Shown here piece after piece: positions 28,299 through 36,606 of a DNA stretch of 64,000 nucleotides. The DNA lies in assembly GCF_014269035.2 (NCBI RefSeq), contig NZ_JABWRP020000003.1, positions 248,001 through 312,000 on the forward strand. Reading direction: 5' to 3'. A model generated the notes under the pieces. That model saw only the letters and a program-made list of their open reading frames with translations. It was not told the DNA's origin and ran no database searches. Positions within the stretch are counted from its first letter, which is position 1. The number at the start of each line of letters is the position of its first letter. A program made the translations under genes and the position numbers. This DNA is from Pseudomonas vlassakiae. Its GTDB lineage: Bacteria; Pseudomonadota; Gammaproteobacteria; Pseudomonadales; Pseudomonadaceae.

Positions 28299-29729
28299 TT
28301 ACGCCTCGGCGTTATCTTCAGCCAGTAGACGAAGGGCGGTTTCACCGACCTTGCGCACGGCCGCTTCGATCTGCGGCGTTGGCCGAGCGGCGAAATTCAT
28401 GCGCAGGCAATGGCGGAACTTGCCCGAGGCCGAGAAGATGCTGCCCACGGCAATCTGCACACCCTGCTCCAGTAAAGCGCGGTTCAGCCGCAGCGTATCG
28501 AAATGTTCAGGCAATTCCACCCACAGCATGAAGCCGCCCTGCGGTCGGCTGACCCGGGTGCCGGCCGGGAAATGACAGGTTACCCAGTCGCTCATCAGGT
28601 CGCGACCACGCTGGTACTGGCTGCGCATGCGTCGCACATGGGGCTGGTAGTGGCCGGCGGCAATGAAGTCGGCGATCGCCAGTTGCGGCTGGCTGGCGGT
28701 GCTGCCAGTGCTGATGTACTTCATGTGCAGCACCCGCTCCAGATAACGGCCGGGGGCGACCCAGCCGATGCGCAGGCCTGGGGCGAGGGTCTTGGAGAAC
28801 GAACTGCACAGCAGCACGCGGCCGTCGTCGTCGAACGACTTGAGGGTGCGCGGGCGCGGGTAGGTGTAGGCCAGGTCGCCATACACGTCGTCTTCCAGGA
28901 TCGCCACATCGTAGCGCTGGGCCAGGCTCAGCAGGGCTTTCTTGCGTGCTTCGGGCATGATGTAGCCAAGCGGGTTGTTGCAGCTGGGGGTGATCTGGAT
29001 GAGCTTGATCGGCCATTGTTCAAGCGCCAGCTCCAGGGCTTCAAGGCTGATGCCGGTGACCGGGTCGGTAGGAATTTCCAGGGCCTTCATGCCCAGGCCC
29101 TTGAGGGTCTGCATGGCGCCGTGGAAGCTTGGCGAGTCGACCGCCACGATATCGCCTGGCTCGCACACTGCGCGGATGCTGCACGACAGCGCCTCGTGGC
29201 AGCCGGTGGTCACCACCAGGTCGGCCGGGCTCAGGCGGCAGCCGGAGTCGAGCGTCAGCCGGGCGATCTGCTCGCGCAGGGCCAGGTTGCCATGGATGTT
29301 GTCGTAGTACAGGCCCGGCATGTCCTGGCGCCGGCTCAGTTGAGCGAGGCTGCGCAGCAGCGGCTTGAGGGTCGGGCTGTCGATGTCGGGCATGCCGCGA
29401 CCGAGCTGAATGATGTCCGGACGCGGGGTACTGCGCACCAGTTCGAGCACCTGTTCCCATTGCGAGATATCCACCGGGCGTTGGGCCGGGCGGCTGACGG
29501 CGGGCAGGGCAGGGAGGTGGCGATGGTCGCTGACGAAGTAGCCGGACTTGGGCCGTGGCGAAACCATGCCGCTGTCTTCGAGCATGCGGTAGGCCTGCTG
29601 TACGGTGCTCAGGCTGACCCCGTGCTCCACGCTCAGGGCGCGTACCGATGGCAGGCGCTGGCCGGGGCGGTAGAGGCCCTGTTCGATGCGCGCACCGAGC
29701 AGTTCGGCGAGGTTCAAGTAGAGGGTCAA
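28299..29729 (-). CDS. MocR/PdxR-type regulator (GntR domain fused to aminotransferase)
   Basis: The product has 476 residues from a TTG start with AGGAG upstream; the nearby ATG is out of frame. Residues 1-75 form a GntR winged helix (GLYRPGQRLPSVRALSVEHGVSLSTVQQAYRMLEDSG). Residues about 110-470 form a class I aminotransferase fold with the PLP Lys region SSFSKTLAPGLRIGW. Such regulators sense PLP, PLP-amine adducts or amino acids. The target is unknown. The divergent DUF1127 gene is 180 bases away and could be controlled by it. Confidence 0.9.
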   Translation of the reverse strand: MTLYLNLAELLGARIEQGLYRPGQRLPSVRALSVEHGVSLSTVQQAYRMLEDSGMVSPRPKSGYFVSDHRHLPALPAVSRPAQRPVDISQWEQVLELVRSTPRPDIIQLGRGMPDIDSPTLKPLLRSLAQLSRRQDMPGLYYDNIHGNLALREQIARLTLDSGCRLSPADLVVTTGCHEALSCSIRAVCEPGDIVAVDSPSFHGAMQTLKGLGMKALEIPTDPVTGISLEALELALEQWPIKLIQITPSCNNPLGYIMPEARKKALLSLAQRYDVAILEDDVYGDLAYTYPRPRTLKSFDDDGRVLLCSSFSKTLAPGLRIGWVAPGRYLERVLHMKYISTGSTASQPQLAIADFIAAGHYQPHVRRMRSQYQRGRDLMSDWVTCHFPAGTRVSRPQGGFMLWVELPEHFDTLRLNRALLEQGVQIAVGSIFSASGKFRHCLRMNFAARPTPQIEAAVRKVGETALRLLAEDNAEA

Positions 29730-29908
29730 GGCATACTCCTACGCTTCTTGTAGAAAGCGACCAGTACAGTTGCGTCGAAAATACAGCATTCAGGCGTCAG
29801 AGGACCAATGCTGTATGGGAATAATAAGCCCGTATTGGATCTGTATTGTCGGGCCTGTCGTCGCGCATGCTTTCTCCACGGTTACACACTGAATGGGAGA
29901 GAGCAGCG

Positions 29909-30139
29909 ATGGGGGGCATGAGCGATGTGCGCTTGCAACTGTTGGCCAAGGAACTGGACGCCGGGCAGCAGACCAAGGTGTTCAACGCACCGGAAGGGCT
30001 CGGGCGTTGGGGGCTGATGCTGCATCGCTGGCACACCCGCCGGGCCCTGCTGCAGCTGGACGATGACCAGCTGCGGGATATCGGGCTGAGCTGGGAACAG
30101 GCACGTACCGAGGGGCGCAAACCCTTCTGGAGAGACTGA
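29909..30139 (+). CDS. DUF1127 small protein
   Basis: The product has 76 residues from the ATG at 29909 (GGGAG nine bases upstream); ATG at 29918 is also possible. The C-terminal part has WHTRRALLQLDDDQLRDIGLSWEQARTE, the classic DUF1127 Arg-rich motif (RR-x-L-x-x-L-d-d-x-x-L-x-D-I-G). Small DUF1127 proteins are linked in other bacteria to RNA binding and to phosphate and carbon metabolism. Divergent from the MocR gene. Confidence 0.85.
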   Translation: MGGMSDVRLQLLAKELDAGQQTKVFNAPEGLGRWGLMLHRWHTRRALLQLDDDQLRDIGLSWEQARTEGRKPFWRD

Positions 30140-30149
30140 GCCGCCGCAC

Positions 30150-30258
30150 TTTCTGTGGCAGCGGGTTTATCGAGGCGTCGAACCGCCGCGAACACCGGCA
30201 AAGCCGGTGCCATGCACCGCGTTGCATGCTTCGCGGGTGAACCCGCTCCCACGGGGGC
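30150..30258. repeat. REP-type inverted repeat cluster
   Basis: GCAGCGGGTTTATCGAGGCG near the left and CGCGGGTGAACCCGCTCCCA near the right are inverted copies of the P. putida REP core, with CACCGGCAAAGCCGGTG between. It separates two convergent genes. Confidence 0.7.
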
Positions 30259-30271
30259 AATGTATCAGCCT

Positions 30272-31564
30272 TCAGACCAGCTCTTTCAGGCGATGCCAGA
30301 GCATTCCCAGGGCCAGGATCGGCGAGCGCAGGTGCTTGCCACCGGGGAAGGTGACATGCGGCACCTTGGCGAACAGGTCGAAGCGCCCGCTTTCCTGGCC
30401 GCTGATCGCTTCACCCAGCAGGCGTGCGGCCAGGTGCGTGGCGTTCAGGCCGTGGCCGGAATAGGCCTGGGCGTAATAGACATTCGGCTGGCTGGCCAGG
30501 CGGCCGACCTGTGGCAGACGGTTGGCGCCGATGCCGATCATGCCGCCCCACTGATAATCGATGCGCACATCGGCCAGCTGCGGGAACACCTTGAGCATCT
30601 TCGGCCGCATGTAGGCCGCGATGTCTTTAGGGTCGCGTCCGGAATAGTGGCAGGCACCCCCGAACAGCAGGCGGCGGTCGGCCGACAGGCGATAGTAGTC
30701 CAGCGCCACGCGTTGGTCGCACACCGCCATGTTCTGCGGCAGCAACTGATGCGCGCGTTCTTCGCTGAGCGGCTCGGTGGCAATGATGTAGCTGCCGGCT
30801 GGCAGCACCTTGCCGCCCAGTTCGCGGTTGAGGTCGTTGTGGTAGGCATTGCAGCACAGCACCAGAGTCTTGGCGCGCACCCGGCCCTGAGCGGTGTGCA
30901 CCTGGACTTCAGTGCCGTAGTCGATGCGCGTGACCTCGGACTGCTCGAACAGCTTTACACCCAGGCGACTGGCGACAGCCGCTTCACCCAAGGCCAGGTT
31001 GAGCGGGTGCAAGTGCCCCGAGCCCATGTCGATCAGGCCGCCGACATAGCGATCGGAGCCCACCACGCTATGCATGTCGTCCTTGCCGACCAGGCGCAGT
31101 TCGTGGCGGTAGCCCAGGCTGCGCAGTTCATCTGCACCCTCGGCAAAGCCTTTCAGCTCGTCGGGTTTGTTGGCCAGGTCGCAGTAACCCCAGGTCAGGT
31201 CGCAGGCAATGGCGTGACGTTCGACCCGTTCGCGAACGATCTCCACGGCTTCCAGGCCCATCAGCTTCATGCTGCGTACGCCTTCCTCGCCGATCACTGG
31301 AAGAAACTGCTCCAGGCCGTGGCCGACGCCGCGGATCAGCTGGCCGCCATTGCGCCCGCTGGCTCCCCAGCCGAGCTTGCGCGCTTCCAGCAGGATGACC
31401 GAGAAGCCGCGCTCGGCCAGTTCGATAGCCGTGTTCAGCCCCGAATAGCCGCCACCGACGATACACACATCTGCGCTGTGCTCACCTTGCAGGAAGGAAT
31501 GGTCCGGGTGGGGCGCGCTGCTGGCGGCGTAATAGGAAGCGGCGTGCTGCGCGCTGTGGATCAT
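30272..31564 (-). CDS. puuB: Gamma-glutamylputrescine oxidase (PuuB-like FAD oxidoreductase)
   Basis: The product has 430 residues. An ADP-binding motif VCIVGGGYSGLNTAIELAERG starts near residue 33, followed by WGASGRNGGQLIRGVGHG, and the C-terminal FAD-contact motif YAQAYSGHGLNATHLA. These match the DAO family members PuuB/OrdL, which oxidise gamma-glutamylputrescine to the aldehyde, the second step of the gamma-glutamyl route. The other three enzymes of the route are in the window, which supports the call. Specificity is not proven; DadA-like amine oxidation is the alternative. Confidence 0.85.
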   Translation of the reverse strand: MIHSAQHAASYYAASSAPHPDHSFLQGEHSADVCIVGGGYSGLNTAIELAERGFSVILLEARKLGWGASGRNGGQLIRGVGHGLEQFLPVIGEEGVRSMKLMGLEAVEIVRERVERHAIACDLTWGYCDLANKPDELKGFAEGADELRSLGYRHELRLVGKDDMHSVVGSDRYVGGLIDMGSGHLHPLNLALGEAAVASRLGVKLFEQSEVTRIDYGTEVQVHTAQGRVRAKTLVLCCNAYHNDLNRELGGKVLPAGSYIIATEPLSEERAHQLLPQNMAVCDQRVALDYYRLSADRRLLFGGACHYSGRDPKDIAAYMRPKMLKVFPQLADVRIDYQWGGMIGIGANRLPQVGRLASQPNVYYAQAYSGHGLNATHLAARLLGEAISGQESGRFDLFAKVPHVTFPGGKHLRSPILALGMLWHRLKELV

Positions 31565-31666
31565 GGGCGAAGTCCTGTTGCTGTTGTGAAAGTGGCAGAA
31601 TAAGCCGAGGCCTGACAGTTGGCCTTATAATTCAGCCTGATTTAAATTTCATGTGTTTCTCCGGCC

Positions 31667-32020
31667 ATGTCCTGCAACCGTCACAAAATCCACTTCCTGC
31701 GCGAACTGATTCCTTCCTTCGAATGTGAGCCCGGCTGCCACGACTGCTGCGGCCCGGTCACCACCTCGTCCGAAGAGATGGCCCGCCTGCCGCGCAAGAC
31801 CCAGGCCGAGCAGGATGCCGCGCTGGAGCACCTGAATTGCGTGCACCTGGGCCCCAGCGGCTGCACCGTCTATGAAGAACGGCCGATGATCTGCCGACTG
31901 TTCGGCACCACGCCGCGCATGGCCTGCCCACGCGGCCGTGGCCCGGACCCGATGATCGAGCCCGAGGCCGAGCAGCTGATTCACCAGTTCATCGCCAGCA
32001 CCCGCCAGGTGCTGGTCTAG
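31667..32020 (+). CDS. YkgJ-type cysteine cluster protein
   Basis: The product has 117 residues. It has the Cys cluster C-x3-C-x2-CC (FECEPGCHDCCGPVT) near residues 19-26 and further Cys in LNCVHLGPSGCTVYEERPMICRLFG, which is the UPF0153/YkgJ zinc or iron-sulfur binding pattern. Role unknown. It begins 102 bases from the divergent puuB start and ends two bases before the convergent Lrp gene's stop. Confidence 0.9.
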   Translation: MSCNRHKIHFLRELIPSFECEPGCHDCCGPVTTSSEEMARLPRKTQAEQDAALEHLNCVHLGPSGCTVYEERPMICRLFGTTPRMACPRGRGPDPMIEPEAEQLIHQFIASTRQVLV

Positions 32021-32022
32021 CC

Positions 32023-32511
32023 TCAGTCCGGGATTGGCAGGCAGAGGCTCTCCTTCACCTCTTCCATCACGATGTAGCTCTTCGATTCGCGCACGTGCGG
32101 CAGTTTCAGCAGGATGTCGCCGAGCAGCTTGCGGTACGAGGCCATTTCCGAAATACGCGCTTTCACCAGGTAGTCGAAGTCACCGGATACCAAGTGGCAT
32201 TCCAGCACATGAGGCAGTTTGAGCACCGCCCGGCGGAACTCCTCGAAGGTGTCGCCGGACTTGTAGTCCAGGCTGATTTCCACGAACACCAGCAGGCTGC
32301 CCTTGAGGTGCTGCGGATTCAGCCGGGCGTTGTAGCCCATGATGATGCCCTCGCGCTCCAGGCGGCGGACGCGCTCGGTGCAAGGGGTGGTGGAAAGCCC
32401 GACTTTCTCGCCCAGTTCGGTGAAGGAAATACGCCCGTCATTCTGCAGGATGCGCAGGATGTTACGGTCGATCTTGTCCAGTTCACGCTTGCTCTGGTGC
32501 TGGGTTCTCAT
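32023..32511 (-). CDS. dadR: Lrp/AsnC family regulator, probably of alanine catabolism
   Basis: The product has 162 residues from MRTQHQSKRELDKIDRNILRIL; GAGGGG precedes this ATG. The N-terminal helix-turn-helix (LGEKVGLSTTPCTERVRRLEREGII, residues about 30-55) and the C-terminal RAM effector domain (LPHVLECHLVSGDFDYLVKA) are intact. Divergence from dadA points to a DadR/Lrp role: in Pseudomonas such proteins activate dadAX in response to alanine. Direct regulation here is inferred from position. Confidence 0.88.
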   Translation of the reverse strand: MRTQHQSKRELDKIDRNILRILQNDGRISFTELGEKVGLSTTPCTERVRRLEREGIIMGYNARLNPQHLKGSLLVFVEISLDYKSGDTFEEFRRAVLKLPHVLECHLVSGDFDYLVKARISEMASYRKLLGDILLKLPHVRESKSYIVMEEVKESLCLPIPD

Positions 32512-32664
32512 AGGGGATGCCCCTCCGTGAAAGGCGATTTTGCCGAGAATTCTCGCCAATAATAGGCTTTTATATAGTGAAATGCACTGGGCTTAGATTC
32601 TTATACTGCGCGCATCCATGCCATATCAACAAAATAGCGGTGCGCCGCGTGCGAGGGATGAACA

Positions 32665-33969
32665 ATGCGAGTATTGGTACTTGGTAGCGGTGTGATCGGT
32701 ACCGCCAGTGCCTATTATCTGGCCCGGCAAGGCTTCGAGGTGACCGTGGTCGACCGCCAACCGGCAGTGGCCCTGGAAACCAGCTTCGCCAACGCTGGCC
32801 AGATCTCGCCCGGCTATGCCTCGCCTTGGGCCGCCCCAGGCGTACCGCTGAAAGCCATCAAGTGGCTGCTGGAGCGCCACGCGCCCCTGGCCATCAAGCT
32901 GACCGGTGATGTCGACCAGTACCTGTGGATGGCGCAGATGCTGCGCAACTGCACCGCCAGCCGCTACGCGGTGAACAAGGAGCGCATGGTGCGCCTGTCC
33001 GAGTACAGCCGTGACTGCCTCGACGAACTGCGTGCCGAAACCGGTATTGCCTACGAAAACCGTAGCCTTGGGACTACCCAGCTGTTCCGCACGCAGGCCC
33101 AGGTAGACGCTGCGGCCAAGGACATCGCCGTGCTCGAGCAGTCCGGGGTGCCATATGAGTTGCTCGACCGCGACGGCATCGCCCGTGTCGAACCGGCCCT
33201 GGCCGGGGTGAAGGACATCCTTGCCGGCGCCCTGCGCCTGCCCAACGATCAGACCGGCGACTGCCAGTTGTTCACCACCAAGCTCGCCGAAATGGCCGTG
33301 AACCTGGGCGTGGAATTCCGCTTCGGTCAGGACATCCAGCGCCTGGACTTCGCCGGTGACCGCATCAACGGCGTATGGATCGATGGCAAACTTGAAACCG
33401 CAGACCGCTACGTGCTGGCCCTGGGCAGCTACTCGCCGCAGATGCTCAAGCCACTGGGCATCAAGGCCCCGGTGTATCCGCTCAAGGGTTACTCGCTGAC
33501 CGTGCCGATCACCGATGCCGACATGGCGCCGACCTCGACCATTCTTGACGAGACCTACAAGGTTGCGATTACCCGTTTCGACAACCGTATCCGTGTGGGC
33601 GGCATGGCTGAGATCGCCGGCTTTGACCTGTCGCTGAACCCGCGTCGACGCGAAACGCTGGAGATGATCGTCAACGACCTTTATCCTCGCGGCGGCGACC
33701 TCAGCCAGGCCAGTTTCTGGACCGGCCTGCGCCCGGCGACCCCGGATGGTACGCCGATCGTGGGTGCCACTGCGTTCCGCAACCTGTTCCTCAACACCGG
33801 CCACGGTACGTTGGGCTGGACCATGGCGTGCGGTTCCGGCCGCCTGCTGGCTGACCTGATTGCGCGCAAGAAACCGCAGATCAGTGCTGAGGGCCTGGAC
33901 ATCTCCCGGTATGGCAACAGCCCGGAAGTCGCCAAGCACGGTCAGACCGCGCCTGCCCACCAGCAGTAA
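32665..33969 (+). CDS. dadA: D-amino acid dehydrogenase small subunit
   Basis: The product has 434 residues. It begins [23 protein letters not shown], the FAD-binding motif, and ends with [40 protein letters not shown] is typical of DadA. It oxidises D-alanine and other D-amino acids, passing electrons to the respiratory chain at the inner membrane. Followed by the alanine racemase, it forms the dad unit. A possible -10 (TATACT) lies at 32602-32607 without a good -35, fitting activator-dependent transcription. Confidence 0.95.
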   Translation: MRVLVLGSGVIGTASAYYLARQGFEVTVVDRQPAVALETSFANAGQISPGYASPWAAPGVPLKAIKWLLERHAPLAIKLTGDVDQYLWMAQMLRNCTASRYAVNKERMVRLSEYSRDCLDELRAETGIAYENRSLGTTQLFRTQAQVDAAAKDIAVLEQSGVPYELLDRDGIARVEPALAGVKDILAGALRLPNDQTGDCQLFTTKLAEMAVNLGVEFRFGQDIQRLDFAGDRINGVWIDGKLETADRYVLALGSYSPQMLKPLGIKAPVYPLKGYSLTVPITDADMAPTSTILDETYKVAITRFDNRIRVGGMAEIAGFDLSLNPRRRETLEMIVNDLYPRGGDLSQASFWTGLRPATPDGTPIVGATAFRNLFLNTGHGTLGWTMACGSGRLLADLIARKKPQISAEGLDISRYGNSPEVAKHGQTAPAHQQ

Positions 33970-33979
33970 GGTCGCCTGT

Positions 33980-34060
33980 ACCGGCCTCTTCGCGGCTAAA
34001 GCCGCTCCTGCAGGTATGTGCAATCCCTGTAGGAGCGGCTTCAGCCGCGAAGAACCCGAC
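33980..34060. repeat. Inverted REP pair between dadA and dadX
   Basis: CCTCTTCGCGGCTAAAGCCG then CTCCTGCAGG on the left, and CTGTAGGAGCGGCTTCAGCC then GCGAAGAA on the right, form facing REP copies. The resulting hairpin could reduce or stabilise dadX transcription. Confidence 0.85.
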
Positions 34061-34098
34061 ACCGTTTTCAACCTGTGAATCACCATAAGGCAGCCGCC

Positions 34099-35172
34099 AT
34101 GCGTCCCGCCCGCGCTCTGATCGACTTGCAAGCCCTCCGCCACAACTACCGCCTGGCCCGTGAACTGTCCGGTGCCAAGGCCCTTGCCGTGGTCAAGGCC
34201 GACGCCTACGGCCACGGTGCCGTGCGTTGCGCCCTGGCCCTGGAGCCCGAGGCCGACGGTTTTGCTGTGGCCTGCATCGAAGAGGCGCTGGAGTTGCGCG
34301 CTGCCGGCATCAAGGCGCCGGTGCTGCTGCTCGAAGGCTTTTTCGAAGCCAGCGAACTGGCGCTGATCGCCGAGCACGGCCTGTGGTGTGTGGTGCATTC
34401 GCTGTGGCAGCTCGAAGCGATCGAGCAGACCCAGATACACAAGCCACTGACCATCTGGCTCAAGCTCGATAGCGGCATGCACCGCGTCGGCCTGCACCCC
34501 AAGGATTACCACGACGCCTACCAGCGCCTGCTGGCCAGCGGCAAGGTTTCGCGCATCGTGTTGATGAGCCACTTCGCCCGTGCCGACGAGCCGGAGGCCG
34601 ATGCCACCGAGCAGCAGATCGCCGTGTTCAACGCCGCCCGCGAAGGCCTGGCTGCCGAATGCAGCCTGCGCAATTCGCCCGGTGTGCTGGCCTGGCCGCA
34701 AGCCCCGAGCGACTGGGTACGCCCAGGCATCATGCTGTATGGCGCCAGCCCCTTCGAAGCCGACCAGCCCCAGGCCGCACGCCTGCAGCCGGTGATGACC
34801 CTGCAATCACGCGTCATCAGCGTGCGCGAGCTGCCTGCCGGGGAACCAGTGGGTTACGGCGCCAAGTTCGTCAGCCCGCGGCCAACCCGCGTTGGCGTGG
34901 TTGCCATGGGCTACGCCGACGGCTACCCGCGCCACGCCCCCACCGGCACGCCGGTGGTGGTCGCCGGCAAGCGCAGCCAGCTGATTGGCCGCGTGTCGAT
35001 GGACATGCTCTGCATCGACCTGACCGACGTGCCCGAAGCCACCGTCGGTAGCCCGGTCGAGCTGTGGGGCAAGCAGGTACTGGCCAGTGATGTGGCCACG
35101 CAGGCCGGTACCATTCCCTACCAGATCTTCTGCAACCTGAGGCGCGTGCCGCTGGACTATCACGGCGAATAA
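34099..35172 (+). CDS. dadX: Catabolic alanine racemase
   Basis: The product has 357 residues from [23 protein letters not shown] Lys is in [13 protein letters not shown] (about residue 33), and the second catalytic Tyr region is [11 protein letters not shown] (Tyr in the C-terminal barrel). It converts L-alanine to D-alanine for DadA. It lies 129 bases after dadA on the same strand, with a REP pair between. The in-frame ATG eight codons upstream was rejected because the family start fits better. Confidence 0.95.
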   Translation: MRPARALIDLQALRHNYRLARELSGAKALAVVKADAYGHGAVRCALALEPEADGFAVACIEEALELRAAGIKAPVLLLEGFFEASELALIAEHGLWCVVHSLWQLEAIEQTQIHKPLTIWLKLDSGMHRVGLHPKDYHDAYQRLLASGKVSRIVLMSHFARADEPEADATEQQIAVFNAAREGLAAECSLRNSPGVLAWPQAPSDWVRPGIMLYGASPFEADQPQAARLQPVMTLQSRVISVRELPAGEPVGYGAKFVSPRPTRVGVVAMGYADGYPRHAPTGTPVVVAGKRSQLIGRVSMDMLCIDLTDVPEATVGSPVELWGKQVLASDVATQAGTIPYQIFCNLRRVPLDYHGE

Positions 35173-35215
35173 GGCGCCGAAGCGGCCAGCTTGAGGGGCG
35201 GTGTGTTGTAAATAC

Positions 35216-35242
35216 TGAACGGCATTGCCATGATATCGTTCA
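35216..35242. promoter_or_regulatory. Possible operator before pauR
   Basis: TGAACG and CGTTCA are inverted arms separated by 15 bases, located 40 bases before the start of the regulator gene. It could be an autoregulatory site. Short arms and long spacing make this weak. Confidence 0.3.
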
Positions 35243-35282
35243 CATTCACCCCGCCATCTCACCGTTTCAGGAGGCGCAAGCT

Positions 35283-35831
35283 TTGGACGTCGGCGAACGA
35301 CTGCAAGCCATCCGCAAGCTCAAGGGCCTTTCCCAGCGGGAACTCGCCAAGCGCGCGGGGGTGACCAACAGCACCATCTCGATGATCGAGAAGAACAGCG
35401 TGAGCCCTTCGATCAGCTCGCTGCGCAAGGTGCTCAGCGGCATTCCCATGTCGATGGTCGAATTCTTTTCGGTCGAGCTGGAGGCGCAAAGCCCGGCACA
35501 GATCGTCTACAAGGCCCATGAGCTGATCGACATCTCCGACGGCGCAGTGACCATGAAGCTGGTTGGCAAGTCACACCCCAACCGCGCTATCGCCTTCCTT
35601 ACCGAAGTCTACCCACCCGGTGCCGACACCGGTGCCGAGATGCTCACCCACGATGGTGAAGAAACCGGCATCCTGCTCGAGGGCAGGCTCGAACTGGTGG
35701 TGGGCAACGAGATCTTCATCCTCGAAGCGGGCGACAGCTATTACTTCGAAAGTACCCGCCCGCACCGTTTTCGCAACCCGTTCGACGCGCCTGCGCGGCT
35801 GATCAGCGCGGCTACCCCTTCCAACTTTTGA
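35283..35831 (+). CDS. pauR: XRE-cupin regulator of polyamine catabolism (PauR/PuuR)
   Basis: The product has 182 residues from a TTG start with AGGAGG nine bases upstream. N-terminal XRE helix-turn-helix (GLSQRELAKRAGVTNSTISM, residues about 15-34), C-terminal cupin (MLTHDGEETGILLEGRLELV, EAGDSYYFESTRPHRFRNP). Length and domain order match E. coli PuuR (also about 185 residues, with FFS near the middle and SAATPSNF ending like SAHTPTTF). P. aeruginosa PauR sits in the same place next to dadX and represses polyamine genes. So it probably represses the polyamine genes in this window until polyamine metabolites accumulate. Confidence 0.88.
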   Translation: MDVGERLQAIRKLKGLSQRELAKRAGVTNSTISMIEKNSVSPSISSLRKVLSGIPMSMVEFFSVELEAQSPAQIVYKAHELIDISDGAVTMKLVGKSHPNRAIAFLTEVYPPGADTGAEMLTHDGEETGILLEGRLELVVGNEIFILEAGDSYYFESTRPHRFRNPFDAPARLISAATPSNF

Positions 35832-35967
35832 TCCAGCGCAGTGCATTGCTTCGGCAATACCCCTTTCCCGAGTAGGGTCGTTCCACGGTATCCGGGTTCC
35901 CGCTATACTTTTCAACGCTCGCATTACCGTGGCCGCGGGCGTGATTAGCCACCATGAGGGTGTTCGC

Positions 35968-36390
35968 GTGAACCAAATCAAGAAGATGCTGGCCATACCA
36001 GCAGCCGTATTCGCCCTTTGGGCAATGAGCGCAACCGCAGCGACCAACGACGAGCTTGCCAAACGCCTTGAGCCGGTCGGCCAGGTGTGTGTGCAGGGCC
36101 AGGAATGCAAGGGTATGGAAGTGGCCGCCGCAGCCGGCGGTGGTGGGGCCAAGACCCCGGATGAGGTGATTGCCAAGCACTGCAACGCCTGCCACGGGTC
36201 AGGCTTGCTGGGGGCACCGAAGATTGGCGATACCGCCGCATGGAAAGAGCGCGCCGACCATCAGGGCGGCCTGGACGGGATTCTGGCCAAGGCCATTACG
36301 GGCATCAACGCCATGCCGCCCAAGGGTACCTGCGCGGACTGCTCGGATGATGACCTGAAAGGGGCCATCAAGAAGATGTCCGGGCTCTGA
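35968..36390 (+). CDS. cycB: Cytochrome c5
   Basis: The product has 140 residues from a GTG start with GAGGG upstream. The Sec signal is MNQIKKMLAIPAAVFALWAM, extending to ATA before ATNDELAKRL. The heme motif CNACH is near residue 72, the axial Met is in INAMPPKG, and CADC near the end is the cytochrome c5 disulfide pair. It is a periplasmic electron carrier. The AG-rich spacer GGGG (residues 54-57) before the heme domain is unusual but typical for this gammaproteobacterial form. Confidence 0.93.
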   Translation: MNQIKKMLAIPAAVFALWAMSATAATNDELAKRLEPVGQVCVQGQECKGMEVAAAAGGGGAKTPDEVIAKHCNACHGSGLLGAPKIGDTAAWKERADHQGGLDGILAKAITGINAMPPKGTCADCSDDDLKGAIKKMSGL

Positions 36391-36410
36391 GCCACCATTG
36401 AATTGCACCA

Positions 36411-36440
36411 AGCCCGCCTATTCCGGCGGGCTTTGTATTT
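36411..36440 (+). terminator. Terminator after cytochrome c5
   Basis: AGCCCGCC, loop TATTCC, GGCGGGCT followed by TTGTATTT. Confidence 0.85.
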
Positions 36441-36449
36441 GTGCTGCCA

Positions 36450-36542
36450 GTGCCGGCCCTATCGCGGCTAAAGCCGCTGCTACAGGTACAGCGCCGCGTG
36501 AGGCCCCTGCAGGAGAGGCTTTGGCCGCGACAGGGCCGGCAC
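36450..36542. repeat. Long inverted REP pair
   Basis: GTGCCGGCCCTATCGCGGCT then AAAGCC faces GGCTTTGGCCGCGACAGGGC then CGGCAC; the outer arms pair over about 26 bases with few mismatches. It lies between cycB and the next gene. Confidence 0.85.
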
Positions 36543-36606
36543 AAGCAACCAACCCGCTTGAGCCCGTGTCCAACCCCTGACCCCATGGATGATTCAGGAG
36601 GCCCCG

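Noticed and set aside
32626..34806. 726-residue open frame antisense to dadA and dadX
   Set aside because: Runs across two clear genes and a REP pair; no recognisable protein features.
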